Positions 34,575 to 42,511 of a DNA stretch of 64,000 nt are shown here, piece by piece (within the stretch, counting starts at the first letter, position 1; each line of letters starts with the position of its first letter). The stretch is from Sedimentitalea todarodis (lineage in GTDB: Bacteria > Pseudomonadota > Alphaproteobacteria > Rhodobacterales > Rhodobacteraceae): NCBI RefSeq assembly GCF_032595355.1, contig NZ_JASMWN010000006.1:176925-240924 (forward strand), given 5' to 3'. Made by a program: the position numbers and the translations under genes. Below the pieces are notes generated by a model that saw only the letters and a program-made list of their open reading frames with translations, was not told the origin of the DNA and made no database searches.

Positions 34575-34714
34575 CTCCCCACCAAGTCGTCCGTCATCGC
34601 TGCCATAACCGGCGGTGCGTCAACCCGGAGCATCTGGTCATCGGAACGCGGGCCGATAACTTGCGCGATGAGTGGGACCGGCAAGCGAACGGGGTAGACT
34701 TCAACCTGCTCTAG
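34575..34714 (+). pseudogene. 5'-truncated HNH endonuclease gene, copy 3
   Basis: Remnant from APHQVVRHRCHNRRCVNPEH to the TAG stop, nearly identical to the intact gene. Upstream sequence is unrelated, so the first two thirds are missing. An ATG in the unrelated part (34505) is in frame, but I regard that as chance. Confidence 0.82.
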
Positions 34715-34897
34715 CGACCTGTGGCCATGCTCACTTCGCGGCTTCAGGGTCACTAACCCGCCTCTCCCGCAACTCGGGAGGGGCACCCCCGAAGCACCCG
34801 TCATAGGTGTGTCCGGGTGCCACGGGTGGCGAGACTTCGACTGGGGCATAAACAGGGGCATTTTCGGGACCCTTACGGCACCGGACTCTTGGTTAGT

Positions 34898-34929
34898 TGA
34901 CTGAAAGCTCACTGGCTGGGGTGGTAGGA
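34898..34929 (+). repeat. Putative attachment site copy (tRNA-Gln 3' end), right
   Basis: Identical over 32 bases to 26372-26403. It overlaps the last 17 bases of tRNA-Gln, so integration here regenerates an intact tRNA 3' end. Confidence 0.85.
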
Positions 34930-34987
34930 TTCGAACCTACGATACACGGTACCAAAAACCGATGCCTTACCGCTTGGCTACACCCCA
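34913..34987 (-). tRNA. tRNA-Gln (anticodon TTG)
   Basis: A 75-base cloverleaf with acceptor TGGGGTG/CACCCCA, discriminator G and encoded CCA. The anticodon loop is TTTTGGT (anticodon TTG) and the T-arm is GTAGGTTCGAATCCTAC. Its 3' end is the integration target of the neighbouring elements. Confidence 0.96.
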
Positions 34988-35051
34988 ACAGTGAGCGGCT
35001 AATTAAGCCGCCATGGCAGGCGGTGCAAGACCCGATTTGCCAAAATGCGCC

Positions 35052-36362
35052 CTATTCTTCGGGTGCTTCGTGGGTCAGCAGGTCGTCTCCTTGCTGTGCA
35101 AGGCGTTCCTCGGCAACGATTTGCTCGAGTTCGTCGTCTGCAGTGGCCGCGACATCCTGTGGCGGATGGGTGGGCGGAGGGGGAACGACATTGCGTGTTT
35201 CATCATTGCGCGAATCGCCGCTGGCTCCGGGCAGGAGCACGCGCAGGCCCGGTTCCGGCATCATTATTCCAGCGGCCTCAAAGGCCAATATGGTGTTGCG
35301 GATGGCTTCGCCCCGGGCGAGCACCACAGACGTTTCGTGTTGGGCGATCCACGCGGCCATCTGCAGAGTGATCGTACTGTCACCCACGGCTTCAATCCAC
35401 ACCGATGCAACAGGGCTCTCAAGAACAAATGGCAGCGCCTGCACGGTCTCCAACGCAATTTGACGGGCATGAGCCAAGTCAGTGTCCGGTGCCACCCCCA
35501 ACTCAAAGAGAAACCGCCGTTCGTCGTTGCGCGTAAAGTTCACAATTCGACTCTTGAACACCGTGGAATTCGGAATTCGGATGTGGTTGCCATCAAAGCT
35601 CAGCAAGATCGTGGCGCGGCTAGTGAGGCGGATCACCTTGCCTGTGTCGCCTCCTATCTCAATCGTATCATTCGGGCGAAATGGCTGGCGGATAGACAGA
35701 AGAATCGATGCGATAAAATTCTCAACCGTATCGCGTACTGCGAAACCAATGGCGAGGCCGACGATCCCTGCAGCCCCCATGATCGTCGACAAGAGGGCCG
35801 TCGCGCCGAGGATATCCAATGCGACAACGATCCCTGCAACGACGAAGACCAGCCGCAGAATCTGCCGATAGATATCGGCGATGAAGGCATTCGGTGCAAG
35901 CCGGTCCCAAGGTTGACGCAGACGCGCGATGAATAGGCCAATCAAGACCACCAACCCGAAAGCCGCGACGGCAATTGTCAGCAAGGGAAGGAAGGCGATC
36001 GCCTGTTTCATCCGCTCTTGAAAGCGCAGAATTGCAGGATTCAGGCGCTCGACAACATCGGTTGTTTCCGTGACCTCGTTCTCGATTGCCACCACACCTT
36101 CGATCCTGTTGATCAGTGCGGTGAGGCGACGCGCCGTGTCGCTGTCGATCGTATGCCCGCGCAGGGTGACGATACCCGAAGTGACGGTCACCGTAACGTC
36201 TTCGAAACCATCCAACTCTGATAGAATGTCGCGGATACGATTCGCGATGGCCGCATCCTGTGAGGCGCTGTCTTCAATCTCGATGGTTCCGGTCGGCTGA
36301 TCAGTCTGTGCCATCGAAGTGGCGGGAAACAGAGTCATGAGACAGAATATCAAAACACGCAT
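35052..36362 (-). CDS. MscS-type mechanosensitive channel with BON domain
   Basis: 436 residues. A signal peptide (MRVLIFCLMTLFPATSMAQ) precedes a BON domain (about 38-95: DGFEDVTVTVTSGIVTLRG, IEGVVAIENEV), a lipid- or envelope-binding module. Membrane helices follow, including the Gly/Ala-rich pore helix GAAGIVGLAIGFAVRDTVEN, and the MscS beta domain (PFRPNDTIEIGGDTGKV). The acidic, proline-containing C terminus is likely disordered. It releases solutes upon osmotic downshock. It is the last gene before tRNA-Gln, on the same strand. Confidence 0.9.
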   Translation of the reverse strand: MRVLIFCLMTLFPATSMAQTDQPTGTIEIEDSASQDAAIANRIRDILSELDGFEDVTVTVTSGIVTLRGHTIDSDTARRLTALINRIEGVVAIENEVTETTDVVERLNPAILRFQERMKQAIAFLPLLTIAVAAFGLVVLIGLFIARLRQPWDRLAPNAFIADIYRQILRLVFVVAGIVVALDILGATALLSTIMGAAGIVGLAIGFAVRDTVENFIASILLSIRQPFRPNDTIEIGGDTGKVIRLTSRATILLSFDGNHIRIPNSTVFKSRIVNFTRNDERRFLFELGVAPDTDLAHARQIALETVQALPFVLESPVASVWIEAVGDSTITLQMAAWIAQHETSVVLARGEAIRNTILAFEAAGIMMPEPGLRVLLPGASGDSRNDETRNVVPPPPTHPPQDVAATADDELEQIVAEERLAQQGDDLLTHEAPEE

Positions 36363-36438
36363 AGGCGAGGCTTTCGAATTGAATTTGCAGCAGGGTAATC
36401 CAACTGATCAACGCCGCCTGAGCGGTCCAGTTTGAGTG

Positions 36439-36585
36439 TTAGCGCATGACCGGCAGCTGGTCCATGTGAACGATGGTTTCTGGGGCGGGCGTCCTGCTGC
36501 CAAGTGCGAAGTGCGGACGCTGGTGATTGTAGTCTTCGATCCAGTACTCGAGCAAATTCAGATCGGAATAGGCTTCGGTCAATGG
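36439..36585 (-). pseudogene. IS3-family transposase C-terminal remnant
   Basis: The minus strand encodes TEAYSDLNLLEYWIEDYNHQ then RPHFALGSRTPAPE and a stop at 36439. DYNHQRPHFALGSRTP is the C-terminal signature of IS3-family rve transposases. The rest of the element is missing. Confidence 0.78.
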
Positions 36586-36661
36586 ATTTGACCGGACCCT
36601 GGGTCAGGTCCCACTGACTTATTTCGGCTCTGATTCACGCCTCCCAAAACGGAGCGGTGAT

Positions 36662-36727
36662 ATGAACGGTCCTTTCTGGTTGACTGACGAGCAGATAGCC
36701 CGTCTTGAGCCCTTCTTGGGGTCTTGA
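36662..36727 (+). pseudogene. IS5-family transposase N-terminal remnant
   Basis: 22 codons, MNGPFWLTDEQIARLEPFLG then a serine and a stop, match the start of IS5/IS1182-like transposases (FWLTDEQ.ARLEPFFP). The upstream sequence resembles the IS end. It is interrupted where the IS481 remnant begins. Confidence 0.72.
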
Positions 36728-36944
36728 GTCTGCGGGCGAGGTTGTAGGCTGCCTTGAAGTCGGCGACGTGTGTTCGCAACTGGTTGTCGTAGTGAAGGCG
36801 TTCGGCAGTCGCCTCGTTGATCGTTCGCTTCAGTCGTTCGACCTGGCCATTGGTCCAGAGGTGGCATAGCTCAAGGTTTCCTTTCCATTCCTGAGAAAGG
36901 ATCGCACCATCAAACCGAGGGATCATACACCCAGGCATCGTCAC
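36728..36944 (-). pseudogene. IS481-family transposase C-terminal remnant
   Basis: The minus strand encodes TNGQVERLKRTINEATAERL, then LRTHVADFKAAYNLARRLKT, the C-terminal catalytic-domain region of IS481 transposases. It includes the conserved glutamate of TNGQVER. The reading then runs into the IS5 remnant. Both ends are lost. Confidence 0.78.
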
Positions 36945-37140
36945 CCCGACAGTCGTGTTCTGCGGGCTGCCGCGCAGTTCGTTGGCGGACCCCTTGATCC
37001 GCCCAAAGCGATAATAAGGCCAGTCGATCCAATCACGGCGGCATCCGTCGCAAAGTCGAAACGGCGGCTCCAGGCGCTGGTTTCTCGATCCGGATGCCTT
37101 GGTTGAGCCACGATTCGGGTAGCGGCGAGCCCTCGGGCAA

Positions 37141-39663
37141 CTACCCGCGTTCTTTGGCTACGGGAAAGAGCCCCGACGGTTCGATGCCACGTTTTTCAGC
37201 GCTGGCTTGGACCGCCTTGCGGAGAGCCTTGCTGCGCCCAAGTAAACGCCGGAAACGGTCTTCACCCAACACCAATAGCGTCGTGGGTGCGATGGCCCGG
37301 ACCTCGACGCGGGGTGACTTTTGCATCAGCACAGCCATCTGTCCGAACATCTCGCCCCGCCCCAAGCGCCAGGTCTGACCAGCGGTCTCCAGTTCGACAG
37401 CGCCCGAAGCAATGAAGAACACGCTCTTGGCAGGGGCGTCCTTGCGGAGAACAATTTCACCGACATTGACATATCGGGTCTCGAGCACCCGCCCGAGGCG
37501 CTTCAATGCGCGCCCCTCGATATCGGCAAACAATGGAAATTGCCGGACAAGAGCCACCCTTTGAAGCGCGATATCAAGCCGCGGTCTGGTCTCTGCGGCA
37601 GCGCGGCGCGCGTTGAGGTCCTGCATCAGTGACATGTAGACCTCCGCGCCGATCAATCCGTCCTCTCGCATCACCGTGTATTCCCGCTCCTCAATCCTCA
37701 GCGCCGTGCGCCGGATGAAGCGGCGTTCCAGTTTTTCGGCGTAACCGGGATACTGCAGCCGCAACCCCTCCAGCGCTGTTTCACCGGCCTCGATCCGGCG
37801 CGACAGCAGTTCGTGCAACAGCTCTGCCACGCGTCGCCCGTGAATGCGGCGGATACGACCGTCGATGAAGGCGCCGAGATCGCGCAGGATCAGATGTTGC
37901 GAAAGCAAGAGTTCGAACCGGTCGGCGGTCATCCGGGCGAGGGGCGCAGACAGCCCAAGCCTGCGGTGCAGAACGACAGCGATGCGGAATGCCCTGCCAT
38001 AGGCGGTGCTTCGACGTGCCGCGCGCTGGTATCCGCTGCGGCCCTGGGTGCGTGCGCCCTCGATCATTCGGTCGGCATCCGACAACACCCGTTCGGCCAT
38101 TCGCGCCGAAATCGTCCGTTCCCGGACGCGAAAGAGGATGGTGTCGCGCTCACGACCGGCAAGCGCGATCAGACCCAGCGTGATCCGGTCCCGGTCGAGG
38201 ATATCCGCGCTTTCCTCTGCCATCTTTACGGCCGTTTCCAGCCGTTCCCCAAAGCTCTTGGCCTCGGATCGCACGGTGTCGTGGTTCAGCTCGTAGTTTT
38301 CGGTCGTGCTTGCCACATCTTCGCGCACGGTCTGAAGCGCCACGGCGACGACCTGTCGCGACAGCGCTTCGTCAATCGCCGACAGCCGGTCGAGGCCAAG
38401 TCGACCAATGACCCAGCGAAGCGTCGTCCCCTGTGCAAGGAGCGTGAACAGCGTGAAGCCCGTGGCGAGGATGCCGACCACGCGCTGGATACCGTCAGGC
38501 ACACGGAAACTCTCGGTCACGGCAAGCGCCAGAGCAAGTGTCACCGCCCCCCTTAGCCCGCCCCATAGGATCGCGACACGATACGGCCGATCAACCGGCG
38601 GCGACAGTTTGAGTCGCGTCAGAAGCGGCAACAGCCCGAACAGGATCAAAGCCCGCGCGGCGATTGCCGCAATGATGACCACACCGACGAGGAGAAAATC
38701 CGCGATCACCACCTCTTCGAGAAGTCGTGGGATCAGCAGCGCGGCGAGGATAAAGATCAACGCACCAGCCCAATGCGCGAGCACATCCCAGAGTTCGCGT
38801 AGGTTTGTCCAGGCCTGCGGTGGCAGACGGCCAGGCGCAGTCAGGTTCATCGTCAGCCCGGCGGCGACCACGGCAATCACGCCGGATGCCCCGACGCTCT
38901 GCTCTGCCCCGATATAGACGAGATAAGGCAAGGCGACCGAGATGGAGGTCTGCGCCAGCTCATGTCGGCTGAACAGGGCCATGATCCAGACTGCGATCCT
39001 CGCCCCGAGCCAACCCGTGAAGGCACCGCCCACGATCAACATCGGAAAGCGGCCCAACGCGTCGCCGAGGCTCGGATCCGGTACGCCCAGCATCACGAAT
39101 CCCATGAACAGGCCGAACAGCGCGATGGCGGCGGCGTCATTCAACAGGCTCTCGCCCTCAATGATCCGCGCGAGCCGACGCGGTGCGGATATGGAGCGGA
39201 AGATCGAGACCACTGCCGAAGGATCGGTCGTTGATACGATGGCGCCGATCAGCAGGCAGGCTGCCAGTGGGAGCGTGCTTGCCCAGGACAGGGCGTATCC
39301 GACACTGAGCGTGGCTACCACGACCGCCACCACGGCCAGCACCAGGATCGGAACCCAGTCGTCGAGCATTCGTCGGAGGTTCATGCCCAGCGTCGCCTGA
39401 AAGAGCAGCGTCGGCAGAAAGACATAGAGAAAGACATTAGATCGAATAGGAAGTCCGAGAATTGCCTCGGCCACCGGGTTCAGCGCATCGGTCAGATCCG
39501 TCCGCAGGAAAAAGATCGCACCCGCGCCAATCAAGACGCCTATCACGGCGAGGATCACGCTATAGGGCAGGCGCAGCCGGGCCGCGAGCGGTTCTGCCGC
39601 GCCGATAACGAGGAAAAGCGAAGCGATGATGGTGGTGACCAGAACGATATCCATGTGTTTCAA
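37141..39663 (-). CDS. Na+/H+ antiporter (CPA1/NhaP-type) with C-terminal cyclic-nucleotide-binding-like domain
   Basis: 840 residues. About twelve transmembrane helices occupy the first ~420 residues, with the CPA1 ion-site region (LIGAIVSTTDPSAVVSIFR, IEGESLLNDAAAIALFG). A long helical cytoplasmic region follows (about 430-690). A cyclic-nucleotide-binding-like fold comes near the C terminus (LFADIEGRALKRLGRVLETR, FFIASGAVELETAGQTW, LGRGEMFGQMAVLMQKSPR). This layout recalls plant SOS1 and sperm NHE exchangers. It exchanges Na+ for H+ at the inner membrane; the C-terminal domain probably gates it. The phosphate-cassette arginine needed for cNMP binding is not certain. Confidence 0.9.
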   Translation of the reverse strand: MKHMDIVLVTTIIASLFLVIGAAEPLAARLRLPYSVILAVIGVLIGAGAIFFLRTDLTDALNPVAEAILGLPIRSNVFLYVFLPTLLFQATLGMNLRRMLDDWVPILVLAVVAVVVATLSVGYALSWASTLPLAACLLIGAIVSTTDPSAVVSIFRSISAPRRLARIIEGESLLNDAAAIALFGLFMGFVMLGVPDPSLGDALGRFPMLIVGGAFTGWLGARIAVWIMALFSRHELAQTSISVALPYLVYIGAEQSVGASGVIAVVAAGLTMNLTAPGRLPPQAWTNLRELWDVLAHWAGALIFILAALLIPRLLEEVVIADFLLVGVVIIAAIAARALILFGLLPLLTRLKLSPPVDRPYRVAILWGGLRGAVTLALALAVTESFRVPDGIQRVVGILATGFTLFTLLAQGTTLRWVIGRLGLDRLSAIDEALSRQVVAVALQTVREDVASTTENYELNHDTVRSEAKSFGERLETAVKMAEESADILDRDRITLGLIALAGRERDTILFRVRERTISARMAERVLSDADRMIEGARTQGRSGYQRAARRSTAYGRAFRIAVVLHRRLGLSAPLARMTADRFELLLSQHLILRDLGAFIDGRIRRIHGRRVAELLHELLSRRIEAGETALEGLRLQYPGYAEKLERRFIRRTALRIEEREYTVMREDGLIGAEVYMSLMQDLNARRAAAETRPRLDIALQRVALVRQFPLFADIEGRALKRLGRVLETRYVNVGEIVLRKDAPAKSVFFIASGAVELETAGQTWRLGRGEMFGQMAVLMQKSPRVEVRAIAPTTLLVLGEDRFRRLLGRSKALRKAVQASAEKRGIEPSGLFPVAKERG

Positions 39664-39930
39664 ATATCAGAAGTAACTGGCAGCGCACCCGTCATTTTTG
39701 AGGGGCGCGTTCATCTCGGGCCGGTTTGGCAGCAAGCCTTCAGGGAACGACACCACCACCTCCTCGACGCAATTGCTCTGCACGGCAGGGGCGGCAAGGC
39801 GTCCGCCAAATTCGAGGCTCGCGGCATGGTATGGCCATCGCCTGCTCTTTGGCCTTCCAAAGGTCCGTGCTTGGGCGAGTGTCAGAGGAAGGCGACACAG
39901 AACAGACTTCATCGAGCGTTGGAGGCACTC
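39664..39930. other. Intergenic, no supported gene
   Basis: 267 bases between the antiporter and the MarR gene. Overlapping open frames exist on both strands but lack ribosome sites and recognisable domains. Confidence 0.45.
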
Positions 39931-40377
39931 TCAGCCGATCTTTCCGTCGGCCGTGGCCGTTGACTGCATGGCCTTTCTGGCCAAGCGCAAGAACTCTCTG
40001 CGTTCGTCTGGATCAAGACCTGCAAGAATCTCTGCCTGCAAGGATGCTGCGATTGGCAGAATCTGATCATATACAGAGCGCCCCTCGCTCGTGAGTCGGA
40101 TTTCGCGGGCGCGTCGATCGTGCCTGCTGATCGTTCGTTTGACATAACCCTTTTTCAGCAGCCGCTCGACAACTCCGCCTATCGTGGCTCGATCAAAGGC
40201 GATTTTTGCGGCAATGCCGGCCTGATCCAATCCGGGTTGAGCCCGAATGGCGGCAAGGGCGGCAAACTGCACCGGGGTCAGATCAAAGCCGGCCTCTTGA
40301 GTGCGTCTGAGGAAGACATGCGTCGAAATCTGGTTGAGGCGACGGATCAAGTGCCCTGCCATTCCCTGCACGTCCAC
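39931..40377 (-). CDS. MarR family regulator, divergent from mobA (MobR-like)
   Basis: 148 residues with a winged helix (GLDQAGIAAKIAFDRATIGG, VERLLKKGYVKRTISRHDRR). In Comamonas a MarR-type protein, MobR, is divergent from mobA and represses it until 3-hydroxybenzoate binds. The same arrangement here supports an equivalent role by position. The 141-base intergenic region with mobA has two similar AT-rich motifs (GTATACATATCA at 40441 and GTATAGATATTA at 40473) that may be its operators. Confidence 0.85.
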   Translation of the reverse strand: MDVQGMAGHLIRRLNQISTHVFLRRTQEAGFDLTPVQFAALAAIRAQPGLDQAGIAAKIAFDRATIGGVVERLLKKGYVKRTISRHDRRAREIRLTSEGRSVYDQILPIAASLQAEILAGLDPDERREFLRLARKAMQSTATADGKIG

Positions 40378-40440
40378 CTGTCCATACCTTCCTTGTTCGT
40401 TGTGCCCGTTATCAAAAGACTATGTCTCGCGAAACGATTT

Positions 40441-40484
40441 GTATACATATCATTTTTCAGGCAATATAGTAAGTATAGATATTA
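40441..40484. promoter_or_regulatory. Putative MarR/MobR operator region
   Basis: Two related 12-base motifs, GTATACATATCA (40441-40452) and GTATAGATATTA (40473-40484), lie 32 bases apart (three helical turns) between the divergent MarR and mobA genes. The second is inside an AATAT...ATATT imperfect palindrome. Confidence 0.45.
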
Positions 40485-40518
40485 CCTTGCCTTGAAGTTG
40501 ATTATCTAGGGAGCCCCC

Positions 40519-42444
40519 ATGCAGTACTACCTTGACGGATTCAGGCCGGGCGATCCCGATGTCAAATCTGAGGCACACGGTCGGTCGCATGTTCAGGACT
40601 CTGATGTCCCAACGAAGGTGGATGTGCTGATCGCAGGGTGCGGGCCGGCGGGGCTTTGTCTCGCGGCGCAGTTGGCGGGTTGTCCGGACATCTCCACGAT
40701 GATCGTGGAGCAGAAACAGGGCCCGATGGAGAAAGGACAGGCAGACGGCATCAATGTCCGTTCCATGGAGATGTTTCAGGCTTTCGGATTTGCCGACAAG
40801 GTGAAGCGGGAAGCCTATTGGGTGAACCAGACCACATTCTGGAAACCTGATCCTCGAAACCCCGACGATATTCATCGTGTCGGAATCGCCCAGGATGTTG
40901 CCGACGACCAGTCCGAGATGCCGCACACCATCGTCAATCAGGCAAGGATCCATCAGCTCTTTCTGGACGTGATGAAGAACGCCCCGAACAGACTTGAGCC
41001 GCACTACGGGTTTCGCGTCAGCAACCTGTCCATCGACACTTGCACGGACGAGCACCCCGTCACTGTCACGCTTGAACGCGTGCTCGAAGATGGACGTGCC
41101 GGAGACATCGTCACGGTTCGGGCCAACTATGTCGTCGGATGCGACGGCGCGCGGAGCAACGTCCGCAAGGCCATCGGAGGCAAGCTGCATGGCGACGCCG
41201 CGCATCAGGCCTGGGGCGTCATGGATATTCTCGCCAATTCGGATTTCCCCGATCTGCGGCGCAAATGCCTGATCCAATCCGCGAAAGAGGGCAATGTCCT
41301 GATCATCCCGCGTGAGGGCGGCTATCTCTTTCGGATGTACGTGGAACTCGACAAGCTCAATGCGGACGAGCGTGTCTCAAACCGCAACCTGACCGCCGAC
41401 CACATCATTGCCGCCGCGAACCGGATCATGCGCCCGTATTCGATCGACGTCAAAGAGGTGGTCTGGTGGTCGATATATGAAATCGGCCACCGTTTGACCG
41501 ACAAGTTCGATGATGTGCCGCAGGGCGAAAACTCGACGCGAAACCCGCGTGTCTTTACCGCCGGCGATGCGTGCCACACCCACAGCCCCAAGGCAGGGCA
41601 GGGCATGAACGTGTCGATGGGTGATACGTTCAATCTGGGCTGGAAACTCGCGCATGTCTTGACCGGTCGCTCCGATCCGAGCCTCCTTCACACCTACTCT
41701 GAAGAACGTCTGAAAGAAGCAAAGCGACTCGTCGAGACGGACCACAAATGGGCGCGCATAATGAGCGCACCTCCAGGCAAGTCCGAGCTCGACGGTACGG
41801 AGATGCCACGATTTCAGAAGCAATTCATCGAGAATCTGGAATTTACGGGCGGGCTTGCTGTCCAATACGAACCCTCTGTACTGATCGCAAATGCCACCCA
41901 CCAACATCTGGCAAAGGGTTTGAGTATTGGAAAGCGGTTTCATTCAGCGCCAGTTCTGCGGATTGCGGATGCCAAACCGATGCAGTTGGGACATGTGGCA
42001 GAAGCTAACGGACGTTGGCGGATCTACGCGTTTGCCGGGCAGGATGACGTGGGTACAACGGGCGGCGCGATCCAAGGGCTATGCGCGCACCTTGAATGCG
42101 ATCCAGCTTCGGCAATCCGGCGATACACACGTGCAGATGAAGACATCGACAGGTTGATCGACGTTCGCGCCATTTTCCAACAGGATTTCAGAGTGTTGAA
42201 GTTCGAAGACATGCCTGCATTGTTGCGACCCGCCAAAGGTCGATTTGGTCTGCGGGACTTTGAAAAGGTGTTCTGCGTGGACCACAAGCTCGGCGCAGAT
42301 ATCTACGATATGCGCGGGATCGATCGGACCCATGGCGGCATGATCATCGTCAGACCGGATCAATATGTGGCCCAAATCTTGCCGCTGGACAATTTTTCGG
42401 AGCTTTCCCGGTTTTTCGGCAACGCGTTTGTGCCTCCGGGATAG
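40519..42444 (+). CDS. mobA: 3-hydroxybenzoate 4-monooxygenase-like flavoprotein
   Basis: 641 residues, the length of MobA and phenol-2-monooxygenase-type enzymes. N-terminal FAD motif VDVLIAGCGPAGLCLAAQLAG; second FAD motif YVVGCDGARSNVRKAIGG; GDACHTHSPKAGQGMNVSMG near the flavin; C-terminal thioredoxin-fold domain (YAFAGQDDVGTTGG, IYDMRGIDRTHGGMIIVRPD). It should hydroxylate 3-hydroxybenzoate to protocatechuate with NADPH and O2. The start MQYYLDGFRPGDPD matches the family. A phenol-type substrate is an alternative. No ring-cleavage gene is adjacent. Confidence 0.85.
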   Translation: MQYYLDGFRPGDPDVKSEAHGRSHVQDSDVPTKVDVLIAGCGPAGLCLAAQLAGCPDISTMIVEQKQGPMEKGQADGINVRSMEMFQAFGFADKVKREAYWVNQTTFWKPDPRNPDDIHRVGIAQDVADDQSEMPHTIVNQARIHQLFLDVMKNAPNRLEPHYGFRVSNLSIDTCTDEHPVTVTLERVLEDGRAGDIVTVRANYVVGCDGARSNVRKAIGGKLHGDAAHQAWGVMDILANSDFPDLRRKCLIQSAKEGNVLIIPREGGYLFRMYVELDKLNADERVSNRNLTADHIIAAANRIMRPYSIDVKEVVWWSIYEIGHRLTDKFDDVPQGENSTRNPRVFTAGDACHTHSPKAGQGMNVSMGDTFNLGWKLAHVLTGRSDPSLLHTYSEERLKEAKRLVETDHKWARIMSAPPGKSELDGTEMPRFQKQFIENLEFTGGLAVQYEPSVLIANATHQHLAKGLSIGKRFHSAPVLRIADAKPMQLGHVAEANGRWRIYAFAGQDDVGTTGGAIQGLCAHLECDPASAIRRYTRADEDIDRLIDVRAIFQQDFRVLKFEDMPALLRPAKGRFGLRDFEKVFCVDHKLGADIYDMRGIDRTHGGMIIVRPDQYVAQILPLDNFSELSRFFGNAFVPPG

Positions 42445-42511
42445 TGATTTAGGGCCTCATGGCTGTCATCGGACAGAGGTAGATCGATGGGCAGTACCCC
42501 CCTTTGAAATC

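Larger units (their letters stand above)
34575..34929 (+). repeat. Element-end repeat, copy 3 (joined to tRNA-Gln)
   Basis: Direct repeat of about 26052-26403, with the HNH 3' part, the hairpin region and the 32-bp core. Here the core continues into the complete tRNA-Gln, so this is the chromosomal right end (attR-like) of the array. Confidence 0.88.
36363..37140. other. IS graveyard: region with several transposase fragments
   Basis: 778 bases between the MscS and antiporter genes, made of fragments of at least three IS families (IS3, IS5, IS481; listed separately). The last part, 36945-37140, has no fragment I can name. No intact gene. Confidence 0.65.

Noticed and set aside
39655..39963. 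Overlapping frames between antiporter and MarR
   Set aside because: Neither strand gives a ribosome site or a recognisable protein.
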